From Lycium barbarum (lineage: Eukaryota > Streptophyta > Magnoliopsida > Solanales > Solanaceae), in the NCBI RefSeq assembly GCF_019175385.1, contig NC_083344.1, forward strand, positions 22,638,380 to 22,702,379: DNA of 64,000 nt, given 5' to 3'. The notes under the pieces were generated by a model. It made no database searches. It was not told the origin of the DNA and worked only from the letters and a program-made list of their open reading frames with translations. This document shows, one piece after another, positions 22,571 through 34,856 of this stretch. Position 1 is the stretch's first letter. Each line of letters begins with the position of its first letter. The position numbers were made by a program, and so were the translations under genes.

Positions 22571-24690
22571 TATCTGCGGATCTTTGCACTACCGTTATTT
22601 AACTTCCATATCCAAGGACGAAACTGTGGAATCATTTATACTAATCCCGGCATCGCCCGAATAAATTATACGCACTCCCAAATTTGCTAATCGGCGAAGT
22701 TCTTGAACCATCTCTTTCCTTTCCGGAAGGATTCCACATAAGCTGCCCATTGATCGGCGGCTAAGTGCATCAGCTACTACAGTTGTTTTACCGGGGTGGT
22801 ACAAAATATTCACGTCATAATCTTTTAATAATTCTAACCATCGCCTCTGCCGTAAATTAAGCTCCTTCTATTTAAAAATATATTGGACGCTCTTGTGATC
22901 TGTAATGTCTCCAGATCTTCAACGTATGGATGACCGCAGCCAATTCAAGATCATGAGTGGGGTAATTCTTCTCATATTTCCGCAATTGCCTCGAAGCATA
23001 TGCAATAACTTTCCCGTGCTGCATCAATACACATCCTAGTCCCACACCGGAGGCATCACAATACATAACGTAGCCATCTGGCCCTTCTAGAAGTGTTAGA
23101 ACTGGAGCTGAGGTCAACCTGTCTTTCAGCTCTTGGAAACTACGCTCGCATGCATCGTTCCATTGAAAGTCAGCGGACTTCTGAGTTAGCTTCGTCAATG
23201 GGGCTGAAATAGATGAAAAGCCCTCTACGAACCTTCTATAATAGCCTCCCAAACCCAGAAAACTACGGACTTCCGTGGACGTCATAGGCCTAGGCCAAGT
23301 CTTCATCGCTTTAATTTTCTGAGTGTCGACTCGAATGCCATCATCGGAAATAACATGGCCCAGAAATGTAACAAAATTTAGCCAAAACTCGCACTTTGAA
23401 AATTTTGCATACAATTCCCGGGCTCAAAGAATGCCAAGTACAATTCTCAAATGATCTGCATGTTCTGATTTTGTGTGAGAATATACTAGAATGTCATCAA
23501 TAAATACTATGACAAACAAATCCAAGAGTGGCCTAAATACATTGTTCATCAGATTCATGAACACGGCCGGAGCGTTAGTTAGCCCAAACGACGTTACTCG
23601 GAATTCATAGTGGCCATATCTCGTTCTGAAAGCTATTTTGGGGATATCTGCTTCTCTAACTCTCACTTGATGATAACCCGACCTTAAATATATTTTAGAA
23701 AACCACTTTGCACCTTGCATCTGATCGAATAAATCATCAATCCTTGGAAGAGGATATTTGTTCTTTATCGTCACTTTGTTCAATTGCCTGTAGTCGATAC
23801 ACATTCGTAAGGATCCGTCCTTATTTCTCACAAACAAGACTGGTGCTCCCCACGGCGATGAGCTGGGTCTGATAAACCCCTTGTCAAGCAGATCTTTCAG
23901 CTGTACTTTTAGCTCTTTCAATTCCGCCGGGGCCATTCAATAAGGAGGAATAGAAATGGACTTGGTGTCCGGCAACACATCTATGGCGAAGTCAATCTCT
24001 CTTTCTGGTGGAAGACCTGGAAGTTCGTTCGGAAACACATCTGGAATTCATTCACTACCGGAACTGACTGGAAAGTTGGCGGCTTTGCCTCTGTGTCATG
24101 AACCCGAACTAAGTGGTAAATATAACCCTTGGCTATCATCTTCCTTGCCTTGAGATAGGAAATAAACCCACCCTTTGGCGATGCTGCATTACCTTTCCAT
24201 TCAAGCACGGGCTCTCCTGAAAATTGGAATCGAACCACTTTTGTGCGGAAATCAACATTAGCATAGCACGACGCCAACCAATCCATACCCATGATTACAT
24301 CAAAATCTACCATTTTCAGCTCAATCAAATCAGCTTTGGTCTAACGATCACATATCACGATGACACAATTTTTGTTAACTTATTTTGCTATCACGGGATC
24401 ACGAACCGGAGTGACTACCTCAAAGGGTTTAATTGACTCGGGTTTCACCCCAATACAACCAGCAACGTATGGGGTAATATAAGAGAATGTAGAACTCGGA
24501 TCTATCAATGCATACACATCACGAGAGAATATAGACAATACACCTGGAACTACATCCGAAGAGGACTCGAGATCCTGTCGTCCGGCTAAAGCATATACGC
24601 GGGGCTGAGTGGCACCTGAAGTAGATGCTGCCCCTCGGCCTCTACCTCGGCCTGCTATCATCTGGGGGGTTTGCCCTACCGGGCGTGCTG
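22571..24690 (-). pseudogene. M2 protease, reverse transcriptase and RNase H
   Basis: The protease has ALIDPSST where the family has D-(S/T)-G, so its active site is lost (near 24500). RT follows: [40 protein letters not shown]. Motif A reads [11 protein letters not shown], so the first catalytic Asp is Tyr (codon 23690-23688). The FIDD box is intact (23504-23493). A stop separates 23424 from 23414 inside RT. RNase H has [17 protein letters not shown] and [17 protein letters not shown] deletion and frameshift follow near 22870, then [18 protein letters not shown] leads into integrase. At least five disabling changes are visible. Confidence 0.9.
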
Positions 24691-25917
24691 ATGAACAGCC
24701 AGCTGCGGAACCTATAGGCTGAACTCCAACTCTACCACTAATCGACGAGTAATCCCTCATCATATGCCCCACCTGACCACAAGTATAACAGGCATCCGAA
24801 CCCTGACGACACTGTCTAGAATGTAGTCTGCCGCATTGGTTGTATCGCGGCACTGGGGGTCTCCCCTGACTATATTCTTCCATGAACTGGGAACCTGAAG
24901 CCCTCGAACTCTGGCCCTGACATGAACGGAAGAAGCGATAAAACCTCCTATCTAAAAATCGGGGAGGCGCACTAGTCGCAGACTGACCTGGGTTCCTAGA
25001 AAGCATCTGTCTCGGTCCCCCTCTATACTCATTGCTTGCCCCAATAGTTCTAGCCCTCTTGCCTTATCTCCTGTCAATATCACGATCACCTTTTTGCGGT
25101 GGCTGTCACCCCTCTAAATTCGGGGCATGGGCTTGTATACGGGAAATGTCCATCCTGTCCTGCAATGAAGCTGTCAAGCAATCTTTGAATAGATGTGGTC
25201 CCAGACCACTCACAAACCTGTACACTCGATCCCCCATATCGGCCACCATAGTCGGGGCATACCTGGCCAGGGAATTAAATTGGAGACTATATTCCCGGGC
25301 GCTCATATTTCCTTGCCTCAGGTTCAGAAATCTATCCGCTCTAGCTCGTCGGACCTCGGGTGGCAAATAGTGACGAATAAAAGCATCTACGAACTCTTGC
25401 CAAACCGGAGGAGATGCGTTCTCTCCTCTTGATAACACCCAATTGTTGTACCATAACACCGCCACATCCCGGAGTCTATAAGATGCTAACTCCACGGATT
25501 CGGTCTCAGAGGCATGGACAATCTTCAATGTCCTTAACATCTCATCTAGAAAGATTTGCGGATCTTCATCCGGCTTTGACCCGAAGAATTCTGGAGGATT
25601 TAAACTCATAAAATCACGGGCCTTTGTACTCGTTGCCCGAAGGCTTCAACCCACGTTCTGCCGTTGTGCCTATGCGGCAACCAATTGTGTCAATAGCTGA
25701 ATGGCCTCGGTCATTTGTTGACCCGAAGCAGCCGGCGGAGGGATTGGAGCTGGAGCTCCTCCTTGCTCTCCTACATTGGGCGGGGTAGAAGAAGTATTGG
25801 ACAAGGCCTCGTTATGCGATTCGCCTTCTTCTATATTCATTGGAGGTTCTCTTTCTACCCGCCTCTTTGTCGTAGTCTTGCCCTTCCGGAGGCTGTAGCT
25901 TTCCCCTTTGGCGGCAT
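24691..25917 (-). pseudogene. M2 gag, broken
   Basis: The start ATG at 25917-25915 (MPPKGKAT) follows TTTCAG|A. A one-base deletion near 25890 shifts the frame. The Retrotrans_gag core is open from 25609 to 25106: MSLNPPEFFGSKPDEDPQ, LASYRLRDVAVLWYNNW, EFVDAFIRHYLPPEVRRARADRFLNLRQG, DMGDRVYRFVSGLGPHLF. A basic linker and the knuckle follow (24790-24750), CYTCGQVGHMMRDY, with the final Cys again Tyr as in P1. This shared change suggests P1 and M2 come from one subfamily. Confidence 0.9.
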
Positions 25918-26121
25918 TCTGAAATCATAACGCACTATTAGGGAGGATAAAATCTTACACATGGCTCTATCGCACGATCTCATTGAAGAAGAATGGTCAT
26001 TCTTCCTAAATGCCCTGTAGCCTCCTATTTATTGATGTGGCGCGCAACACACCATAAACAAGACTCTACTAGACACAGCTCGTAGACACTTCCTAGGACT
26101 GAACCGCTCTGATACCACTTT
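25918..26121 (-). promoter_or_regulatory. M2 PBS, leader and gag-proximal acceptor-like site
   Basis: The PBS TGGTATCAGAGCGGTTC reads from 26117 on the minus strand. The leader carries ATCGTGCGAT (25978-25969). ATGATTTCAG ends at 25919, one base before the gag ATG, and has the form of a 3' splice site. The same string precedes gag in P4 (63645-63654) and, slightly changed, in M1. Confidence 0.85.
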
Positions 26122-28505
26122 TGTCACGACCCAGCTAGGGGCCGTGATGGGTAACTGGGGCTAGCCACCGAGCACCACTCATTCTGCTACTCACCTTACC
26201 CATTTAATGCTCTTTTATCAATTCATGCTTAGGACATAAGAAAATCATCTTTTTATTTGAGAACATAAAAATACTTTTATATACATAAGCCTCTCGGCCA
26301 TCAAAATAACATATACATATACATAAAATCCTCTCGTGAGACCATCTACCCACACTGCGCATCTACGAGCCTCTACTGACATACTATACATATAGGTGGA
26401 ACAAGACTCCACCATGCCCAAAATATACATATACCAAGAGAATAATCATGATCACCTCCGGACAATGGAGTGCTCGCAATCAGCTGGCAGCTACTAAGAA
26501 TCTGGATCGAGCTCACCTCCCTGTCTACCTGTGGGCATGAACACAGCGTCCAAAGAAAATGGACGTCAGTACGAATATTGTACTGAGTATGAGAGGCATG
26601 AACAATAATAATACATCAACGAAACAAGGGAGGCATCAAGTATGGAGCAACTGTACTTGACTGGGAATTACATGAAAAGTAATGCATGTTGACTTACTTT
26701 TAAGCTTATCATCATCTCATGTATGCTTATCATATATATATAAACTGCCCGACCATATAGGTGCGGTGTGATAATCAGTAACATTAGCCCGCGTCCAGGC
26801 CTCCCGCGTCCGGGGTACCATCTCATGCCGCCCACTAGTGGTGTCTGCCCATGCCAACTAGCCATGGTGTATAAGCTGCCCGCCTAAGCGGTGACTTCCC
26901 GGCCAACTAGGCGCGGTGTAATATCATCATAACATGCTCATTATAATATGCTCATTATAATATGCTCATCATAACATATGCATAAAGACTCTAAGACAAC
27001 CATACTTTATCGAGGTGACGTAAGCTCGTGAACCCTCGATTTCATTATGAACATTTATCAACATTCCGCCTCACCTTGAAGGGATTTGTACATAAGGTGA
27101 GTGTATACAACGAATGACATCATTTACTTTATGAGAACGTCATATCATATCTCTTGACTCATGTAGCTATTCATGATCTTAGGCTCTTGGCTTTCCGGAC
27201 TATAGGAGGATCACGGAAAGGAAGAAAAATCATATCATGGGATTCATGCCATAGAAAGAAAAGGTTTAGCCTCACATACCTTTGGCGTTAACTGAACTAT
27301 CGCTCGCTTGCTCCCCTTCGATAGCGCGTTTCTCCCTTCAAAATAGAATTCGCATTTACATTAGTAAATCAACTATAAGAACGCGTTACTAACTGTAGGG
27401 AAAATTTGGGCGGCACTTCCTTTGTTTATACTGCTTTTCCCCTATTTCATGTCAACTTCCAACACCCACAACAACAATTACAATATAGCAATCAACAATC
27501 ATCATTCATATACAAGGGCCACGATCCACCATTTCTCTTCATTTTTCCCACATTTATGGTTATAGTTCGTTATCGCGTTTTCTCATATATAATGCTTATT
27601 TCCTGGTCTAAACATCATTTACAACATATTCATAACCATGGCACATCAACGTTTATGGTTCCATTCGACTACCATTCAATTATGACAATATTCTCCCATT
27701 CAAGACCCATTTTCCATGTCTTCCTACAATTCAAGCATCTTAGCTTTCAGATACCTTAAACAACATGATAAACTCCCGAAACTTACCTTGGATCGTGGTG
27801 GAACAAGCCTAGAGTGGAGTTCTTCCTTTAGCACTAAAACCCTACTTCACCTCTTTTGGAACTTTTTGGTTTGGATGAACTCCACTTGAGTTTCACACAC
27901 TCTGTTTCATGGATTTAATGTGGTTGATCTTGATATCCCTTTGATTCTCTTAAATTCTTGTGGATGAAGTATTTTTGGATTACTCTAGAGAGTTCTTGAA
28001 CCGTGTAGGTGAGAAATGAAATAAAATGTGCTTAGGTTCCCTTTTTAATAACTCAAAATTTGATTTTTAATGAACAGCAGTCGGGGTGTACAGTGGTCGT
28101 AAACCCCACTTTACGGGCCGTATACTGGTTTACGGTCCGTCCTCCACGACCGTATTTAAGCATATCAAAACCAGAAAGGTAGGCTGAAGATCATGGCAAT
28201 TTACGACTCAGTTTACGGGTCGTATTTCAATTTATGGTCCGTATTCCATGTCGTGTTTAACCATTTGATGCATTTGACAGAAATTTGAAATTTTGGAATG
28301 TTGAAGGACGATGGCACTTTATGGTCCGTAAATCACTTTACGGGTCGTATTCCATTTTATGACCTCTAGACTGAAATGAAATTCTACAACTTTCTTATTT
28401 CCAAAGTTCATAAATAGTCATCCCCTACTTAGTAAAACATCGCACACTCATGCCCTTCGTTGGTCTATTCATTGTTGGCTGACAAAAAATTTCCGAGGTG
28501 TAACA
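26122..28505 (-). mobile_element. M2 5' LTR
   Basis: The 2384-bp partner of 18583-20947. On the minus strand: a U3 palindrome array (28360-28090), a TATTAAAAAGGG box near 28056-28040, donor-like CCAAG|GTAAGT (27786-27785), exon-like block 27419-27280 and double hairpin 26600-26530. It ends GTCGTGACA before AAAG-PBS. Confidence 0.93.
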
Positions 28506-31366
28506 CTTGTGATAGCAATCGCCAGACCAAAGCTGATTTAGTTAAGATTGAAATGTTAGATTTCGATGTGATTATGTGTATGGATTGGTTGGCCTCATGT
28601 TATGCTAATTTTGATTGTTCGATGAAAATAGTTCTATTCCAATTTTCGGGAGAGCCCGTGCTTGAATGGAAGGGTAATACAGCATCTCCGAGAGGTAGGT
28701 TTATTTCCTACCTTAAAGCAAGAAAGATGATAGCTAATGGCTATATTTATCATCAAGTCCGAGTTAATGGTACTAAAGCAGAGTCGCCAACTTTCCAATC
28801 CGTTCCGGTAGTGAATGAATTTCCGGATGTATTTCCAGATGAACTTCCAGGCCTTCTTCCAGAAAGAGAGATTGATTTCGCTATTGATGTGTTGCCGGAC
28901 ACCAAGCCTATTTCCATTCTTCCTTATCGAATGGCTCCGGCAGAATTGAAAGAGCTAAAGGCACAACTGAAAGATTTTCTTGAGAAGGGGTTTATTAGAC
29001 CCAGTTCATCACCGTGGGGAGCACCAGTCTTGTTCGTGATAAAGAAAGATGGTTCCCTACGAATGTAAATCGATTATAGGCAGTTGAATAAGGTGACAAT
29101 AAAGAAAACATATCCTCTAAGGATTGATGATTTGTTTGATCAACTACAGGGTGCCAAGTGGTTTTCTAAACTAGACTTGCGATCAGGTTATCATCAAGTG
29201 AGAGTTAAAGAAGAAGATATTCGCAAAACAGCTTTCAGAACGAGGTATGGCCATTACGAATTCCAGGTGATGTCGTTTAGGTTAACCAATGCTCCAGCAG
29301 TGTTCATGAATTTGATGAGTAATGTATTCAAGCCCCTCTTTGATCTATATGTAATAGTATTCATTGATGATATTCTGGTGTATTCTCGCACAGAATCAGA
29401 ACATGCTGACCACTTACGTATTGTTCTTGGAATTCTTCGAACTCGATAATTGTATGCAAAATTTTCAAAGTGCGAGTTTTGGCTGAATTCTGTGACATTT
29501 CTGGGTCATGTTATTTCAGGTGATGGTATTCGAGTTGATACTCAGAAAATTGAAGTTGTGAAGACTTGGCCAAGGCCTACGACACCTACAAAAGTCCGTA
29601 GTTTTCTGGGATTGGAAGGTTACTATAGGAGGTTCGTAGAGGGATTTTCTGCTATTTCAGCCCCATTGACGAAGCTAACCCAGAAGTCAGTTAAATTTCA
29701 GTGGAATATGCTTGTGAATGCAGCTTCCAAGAGTTGAAGGACAGATTAACCTTAGCTCCAGTCTTAACACTTCCAGAAGGGCTAGATGGTTATTGTGTAC
29801 TGTCATGCTTCCGGTGTTGGGTTAGGATGTGTGTTAATGCAGCACAGTAGAGTCATTGCTTATGCTTCGAGACAGCTGCGGAAACATGAAAAGAACTACC
29901 CAACTCATGATCTCGAATTGGCTGCAGTCATTCATGCATTAAAAATGTGGAGACATTATTTGTATGGTGTGCATGTCAATATTTATACAGATCACAAGAG
30001 TCTTCAATGCATTTTCAAATAGAAGGAGTTAAATCTGCGGCAAAGGCCGTGGTTAGAGTTATTGAAAGATTATGATGTGAGCATTTTATACCACCCCGGA
30101 AAAGCAAATGTAGTAGCTGATGCGCTTAGCCGCCGATCAATGGGCAGTCTATGCGAAGTTCCTCCGGAAAAGAAAGAATTAATTCATGAGCTCCACCAAC
30201 TAGCTAATCTCGGAGTACGTCTAATTGATTCAGGTATTGCAGGAATCGGTATAAATGATCCCATAGTTTCGTCCCTGAATATGGATGTAAAATAGCGACA
30301 ATATGAAGATCCTTAGTTGAGCCATTATAGAGACACATTTCATAAAAAAGAGAAGTCTCCATTTGAAATTTCCATGGATGGAATTCTTAGATACCTAGGC
30401 AGGCTATGTGTTCTGAATATTGCAGAGTTGCGCCGTCCAATTCTAGAAGAAGCTCATTATTCTCGGTATTCTATTCACCCAGGTGCAACAAAGATGTATC
30501 ATGATCTCAAGTTGATATATTGGTGGGATGGCATGAAGAGAGACATAGCAGAATTTGTAGCTCAATGTCTAAATTGCCAGCAAGTGAAAATCGAACATCA
30601 AAAGCCAGGAGGATTATTGCAAGCAACGGAAATCCCTACTTGGAAGTGGGAAGTGATCAACATGGATTTTATCGTGGGGTTACCTCGTTCTCGAGGAAAG
30701 TATTATTCTATATGGGTGATTGTGGACAGATTAACGAATGTAGGTCATTTTCTTCCAGTCAGAACCACATGCTCAGCAGAAGGTTATGCGAGGTTGTATC
30801 TCAAGGAAATTGTGCGACTCCATGGTATTCCAATATCCATTATCACAGATAGAGGAGCGCAATTTACAGCCAAGTTCTGGAAATCTTTTGAAGAAGGTCT
30901 AGGTACTCAAGTGAAGCTTAGCACGACATTTCATCTGCAGACTGATGGGCAAGCCGAACGTACTATTCAGACTTTGGAAGATATGCTACAGGCATATGTA
31001 CTAGATTTCGGTGGTAGTTGGGATGACCACTTACCTCTGATTGAGTTCGCATATAACAATAGCTACCATTCCAATATCCAAATGGCTCCGTATGAATCTT
31101 TATATGGAAGGAAGTGTAGATCCCTAATTGGATGGTTCGAATTAGGAGATGTACAGCGGATAGGCCGTGAGTTGATTCAGCAAGCGGTAGAAAAAGTCAA
31201 GGTGATCCGAGATCGATTGTTGACAGCCAAATGTCGCCAACAATCTTATGCGGACAACCGCCGGCGAGACTTCGAATTTCAGGTTGATGATTGGGTATTC
31301 TTAAAGGTGTCGCCAATGAATGGTGTGATGAGATTTGGCAAGAAAGGGAAATTAAGTCCTCGATAC
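28506..31366 (+). pseudogene. P1 pol: protease end, RT, RNase H, integrase
   Basis: This continues P1 after M2. RT has [18 protein letters not shown] stop (29066-29068) replaces the Cys of RMCIDYRQ and one codon is lost in YPLPRIDD. Motif [11 protein letters not shown] and FIDDILVYS (29360-29371) are intact. A stop follows at 29447-29449 (E of RTRELYAKF). RNase H has [15 protein letters not shown] (the catalytic Asp of CDAS is His), a frameshift near 29735 and a stop at 30020. Integrase has HYSRYSIHPGATKMYHDL, CLNCQQVK, MDFIVGLP, ITDRGAQFTA and QTDGQAERT. It is cut at KLSPRY by the solo LTR at 31367. The longest open piece is 392 codons (30317-31495), whose last part is LTR sequence. Confidence 0.92.
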
Positions 31367-34300
31367 TGTCACGACCCGACTAGGGGCCGTGACGAGTACC
31401 CGATACTTGTACCGAGCACTCCTTATCTATCATATTACCTTTACCTCTTAGCAAACAGTGTAAACAGAGCCATATATTTTTTTTTTGAACATTAACATTA
31501 GCAGCGTCATTCTGAACATAGGCTAATAAACTTCGTAGCACTTTATACAGCAACATTAACATGCCAAAATACCATATATCTAACTATACTTGACCGACTG
31601 TACATATCTTCCTACGAGCCTCTAGACATAGTACACTATAAATAGAAAGGGCCGAGTACTATCGTGCCCGAGATTATATATACACAAAATAATACCACTG
31701 AAATAAGGCTCCGGAACGACTGGAGCGCGGTAGAGTACTGCTGGCAGAGCTCCTAAGGATCAAGTCCACCTGTCCGCTGACCTGCGCGGCATGAAACACA
31801 GCGTCCACAAGAAGGGACGTCAGTACGAATAGTGTACAGAGTATGTAAGGCATAGAAAATAATACAAGCAGTAACATAGAGTCTGATTAATAATATCATG
31901 GAGTCACATGGCATATAACAAGGCGGGAAAGTAACCTGTGCATAGGAAGGCCCCTTTTCAGGACGGCTGTCATGTAGGCTTGTCCTTTCGTCTTTGAAAC
32001 GTTTCTTTCCATACGCATAGAAATTTACATTTATATATTACTTATTCTCGCGTACAGAAAACAGTGCATTTCAGTAACGGTATCCTTTGATCACATTTGC
32101 AGACGCCGAACACAATCGGCTCCACCCACCCCTCCCCCAACGGTGTCCCAGCACATTACATCATATATGTATCATACATTATATATATATACAGTCGCCG
32201 CGTACGGCTCTCCCATATCCCGCGTCCGGGCATCCCGCGTCCAGGATGGAATCCAACTGAATCAGGTGGTGATATAACAGTGGCCCTTCCCTTTTCCCCG
32301 TATACACATACATAGACATTTCTTATATACAATTACTTTGTCTTATATATATACACATATCCATACACGTATACCCGTTTTATATATATATATCGTATAA
32401 GCACACAAGAGAGCCAAGGAAAATCATGTATTCATCGGAGTGACACAAGGTCGGTGATCTCCGATTATATTACGGAATGCTAGTGATAGCTTTGTCTCAC
32501 CTTGAAGGAACAAGTATTTTAAGGCGAGACTATCAATGGAGAATAGTGTTACAGTAACCGTAGAATGAAATCGTGGCCATTATAGATGACAGTCATAGGC
32601 TTTGGAGTCTTAGAAAACAAGGTTATAACTAGGAAATATAAATATGATTCAAAAATTTGCTTATCACTTTCACGTTTACATAAGATACTTAGCTTAGTCA
32701 TCTTAGTCATAGAGTCGTTCCGGTCGTACTTATCAAAGGTACATTCTCTTGTCTAACATTGTAATTATCATTATCCTCATAGAAACATTCTCGTTAGAGT
32801 AGTCATAGTACTTATCATTCTGTAACGAGATTGGGATCAAAAGTCCCCTTTGGATTTACTTCAAGTAAGTCAACCACGACTATAGGAAAATCCGAGAGTA
32901 ACGGGCCCACCTCGGGCCGGATGAGGTAGCGTATACGATTTACGTATGTTACGTGTCATAGCGTTACTTGTGAGGGTCTTAGGGTAATCGGGTCCCATTT
33001 ATGCAAGTTCTAGGGCTTAGGAGGTCTTTCCATCATTTTGCACAATTTCTAGTTCAATTCTATTGAACAAAAAGGAGAAAACTTTAGGTGCGGATCCCGG
33101 GGAACAGAGTTGTCCCCGAGGCTTGTACCCAACTTATTACAACTAAGACATGCCATAGAAAGAAGGGTGAAGCCTTACATACCTCCTTCCGCTCCTTTTG
33201 CTATTCCAAATTCACGTCACAATTTCGTCAAAATCTGCAAATTGGTCATTTTTACCAAAACTCTCATTAGAAGACTTAGAGTTAAAATCTTAAGGAAGCA
33301 CTTTGCTACCGAAATTTCGGCAGCATTTCCTCTGTAAATAAACCATCCTCGACATTCAATTTGGTCAAATTCTCATCAACCACAACCCGGGAATTCAAAC
33401 CCGGCCAAACTATCAACATAATTCAACAACTATACTAGCGATTCACACATTTCATTCAATACACATGATCTCAATTTACCACTTTCTTCAAAATCTTCCG
33501 ACTTCAATAAACAAAATAATTCATATCTCAACCACATTTTACTAACCACATTATTTTTCATGCATGCCAGAACCTTACATTCAATTTACATGACTTCTAT
33601 AACAAGTCTCCGCCTACTATAACTTCACAAGATTATTATGCATTCATTAGCCATATAGAATCCGCAACATAACCACAACCAAAACACTACATAAAATTGA
33701 CTCATTCTCTTCCCTATTAACTCACAACCCACGGCCAACATGCATGTACACTACGATTTCTCCAAACTCATTCAACTTCAATTTCCTACATATCATTCAC
33801 AACCAAATACTAGACAACATGATTGAAATATGATTCCTACACATACATATATATATGCTACCTCACGGCCAACATGCTATATTTATTTCCTTCATGAATT
33901 CCATTCATTTTAACATACTACAACACATATACACCATGTATAACACATAAAACAAGATTGAAATTCACCTTTCTTCTTCAACTTCTCACTTGACTACAAG
34001 TTGGCAACTTGAATGATTTTGAGCCTTTCTTGCTCCAACAACAACTCCACCTTGTTAGGGATCCTTAGCTTGGTAGGGAATAATTTTTGGGGAAATTTTA
34101 TCAATTTTCTTGGTGATTTTCCTCTTGGCCGAAAGGCCCTAAGGGTTTGGCTCCTTCTTTCTTTGTTCTTGCTTCTCTTGAAGCTTCTTGAAATTTCTAT
34201 GGATTATGATGAATAAAGTGACTTGGTCATTATTTAAATTGACCAAGTTATATTTCTTATGGGCTTGGACCCTATATGGCCGGTTGGGCCTTGTAATTTT

Positions 34301-34575
34301 TCCAAGTTTATTACTTTCAAGCCCACTTATATTTAGCTAGTTTATGTAATTCATGAAGCATTTTTCCAACTTCCAAATTTTCCCTTCGTCTTTCTCCATA
34401 TTTCCACGAGTCATATTGCGAGTTTCCCCTTTTTGCCCTTGACCTTTCCTAATACTCCCACTTCAAAATTTTTATAAACAACTTGTACACCAAATAAGAT
34501 CAAAATTATAATCTTGCTCTTAATCTCCCGCAATTACCTTAAATTATCCGAATGCGAAAAATGCGGGATATAACA
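31367..34575 (-). mobile_element. Solo LTR, family A, inserted in the GPY/F motif of P1 integrase
   Basis: The 3209-bp LTR runs TGTCACGACCCGACTAGG...GCGGGATATAACA in plus-strand order, with perfect TSDs gatac (31362-31366 and 34576-34580). Removing it joins SPRY to IGPYKI. On the minus strand: donor-like AAAG|GTGAAT (33968-33967), acceptor-like TTTACAG then exon-like block 33331-33183, GC-rich CCCGCGTCCGGG pair near 32217-32245, and double hairpin 31854-31781. A short (T)n marks 31479-31487. The small ORFs inside are chance. Confidence 0.93.
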
Positions 34576-34856
34576 GATACATTGGACCCTATAAGATTAT
34601 CCGCAAAGTGGGTCAAGTAGCTTACGAATTGGACTTGCCTTCAGAACTTGAATCGGTCCATCCAGTTTTTCATGTCTCAATGCTCCGCAAGTGTGTTGGA
34701 GATCCTACGAGGATTGTTCCAATAGATGATGTTCAAGTGAAAGAAAAGCTAGCATATGAAGAAGTCCCCATTTCCATCGTATACAGGCAAGTACGAAGAC
34801 TTCGAAACAAGGAAGTAGCCTCAGTTAAAGTCTTATGGTGGAATGACAACCGAGAA
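34576..34856 (+). pseudogene. P1 integrase C-terminus, truncated in the chromodomain
   Basis: It reads RYIGPYKIIRKVGQVAYELDL, PVFHVSMLRKC, VPIDDVQV and then VKVLWWNDNRE. In M2 this continues EMTWEAEE...YPHLF; here the frame stops at a deletion junction (34857-34860) that joins directly to LTR sequence. The chromodomain core, the stop codon, the PPT and the U3 of the 3' LTR are all missing. Confidence 0.9.

Larger units (their letters stand above)
18583..28505 (-). mobile_element. M2: complete minus-strand Tekay chromovirus
   Basis: M2 is 9923 bp with two LTRs (18583-20947 and 26122-28505), perfect TSDs cttgt (18578-18582 and 28506-28510), a PBS next to the right LTR, a PPT next to the left LTR, and gag and pol between. 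It inserted into the protease of P1. LTR copies differ by a modest number of substitutions and small indels, so it is younger than P1 but not new. Stops, frameshifts and lost catalytic residues make it non-autonomous. Confidence 0.95.
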
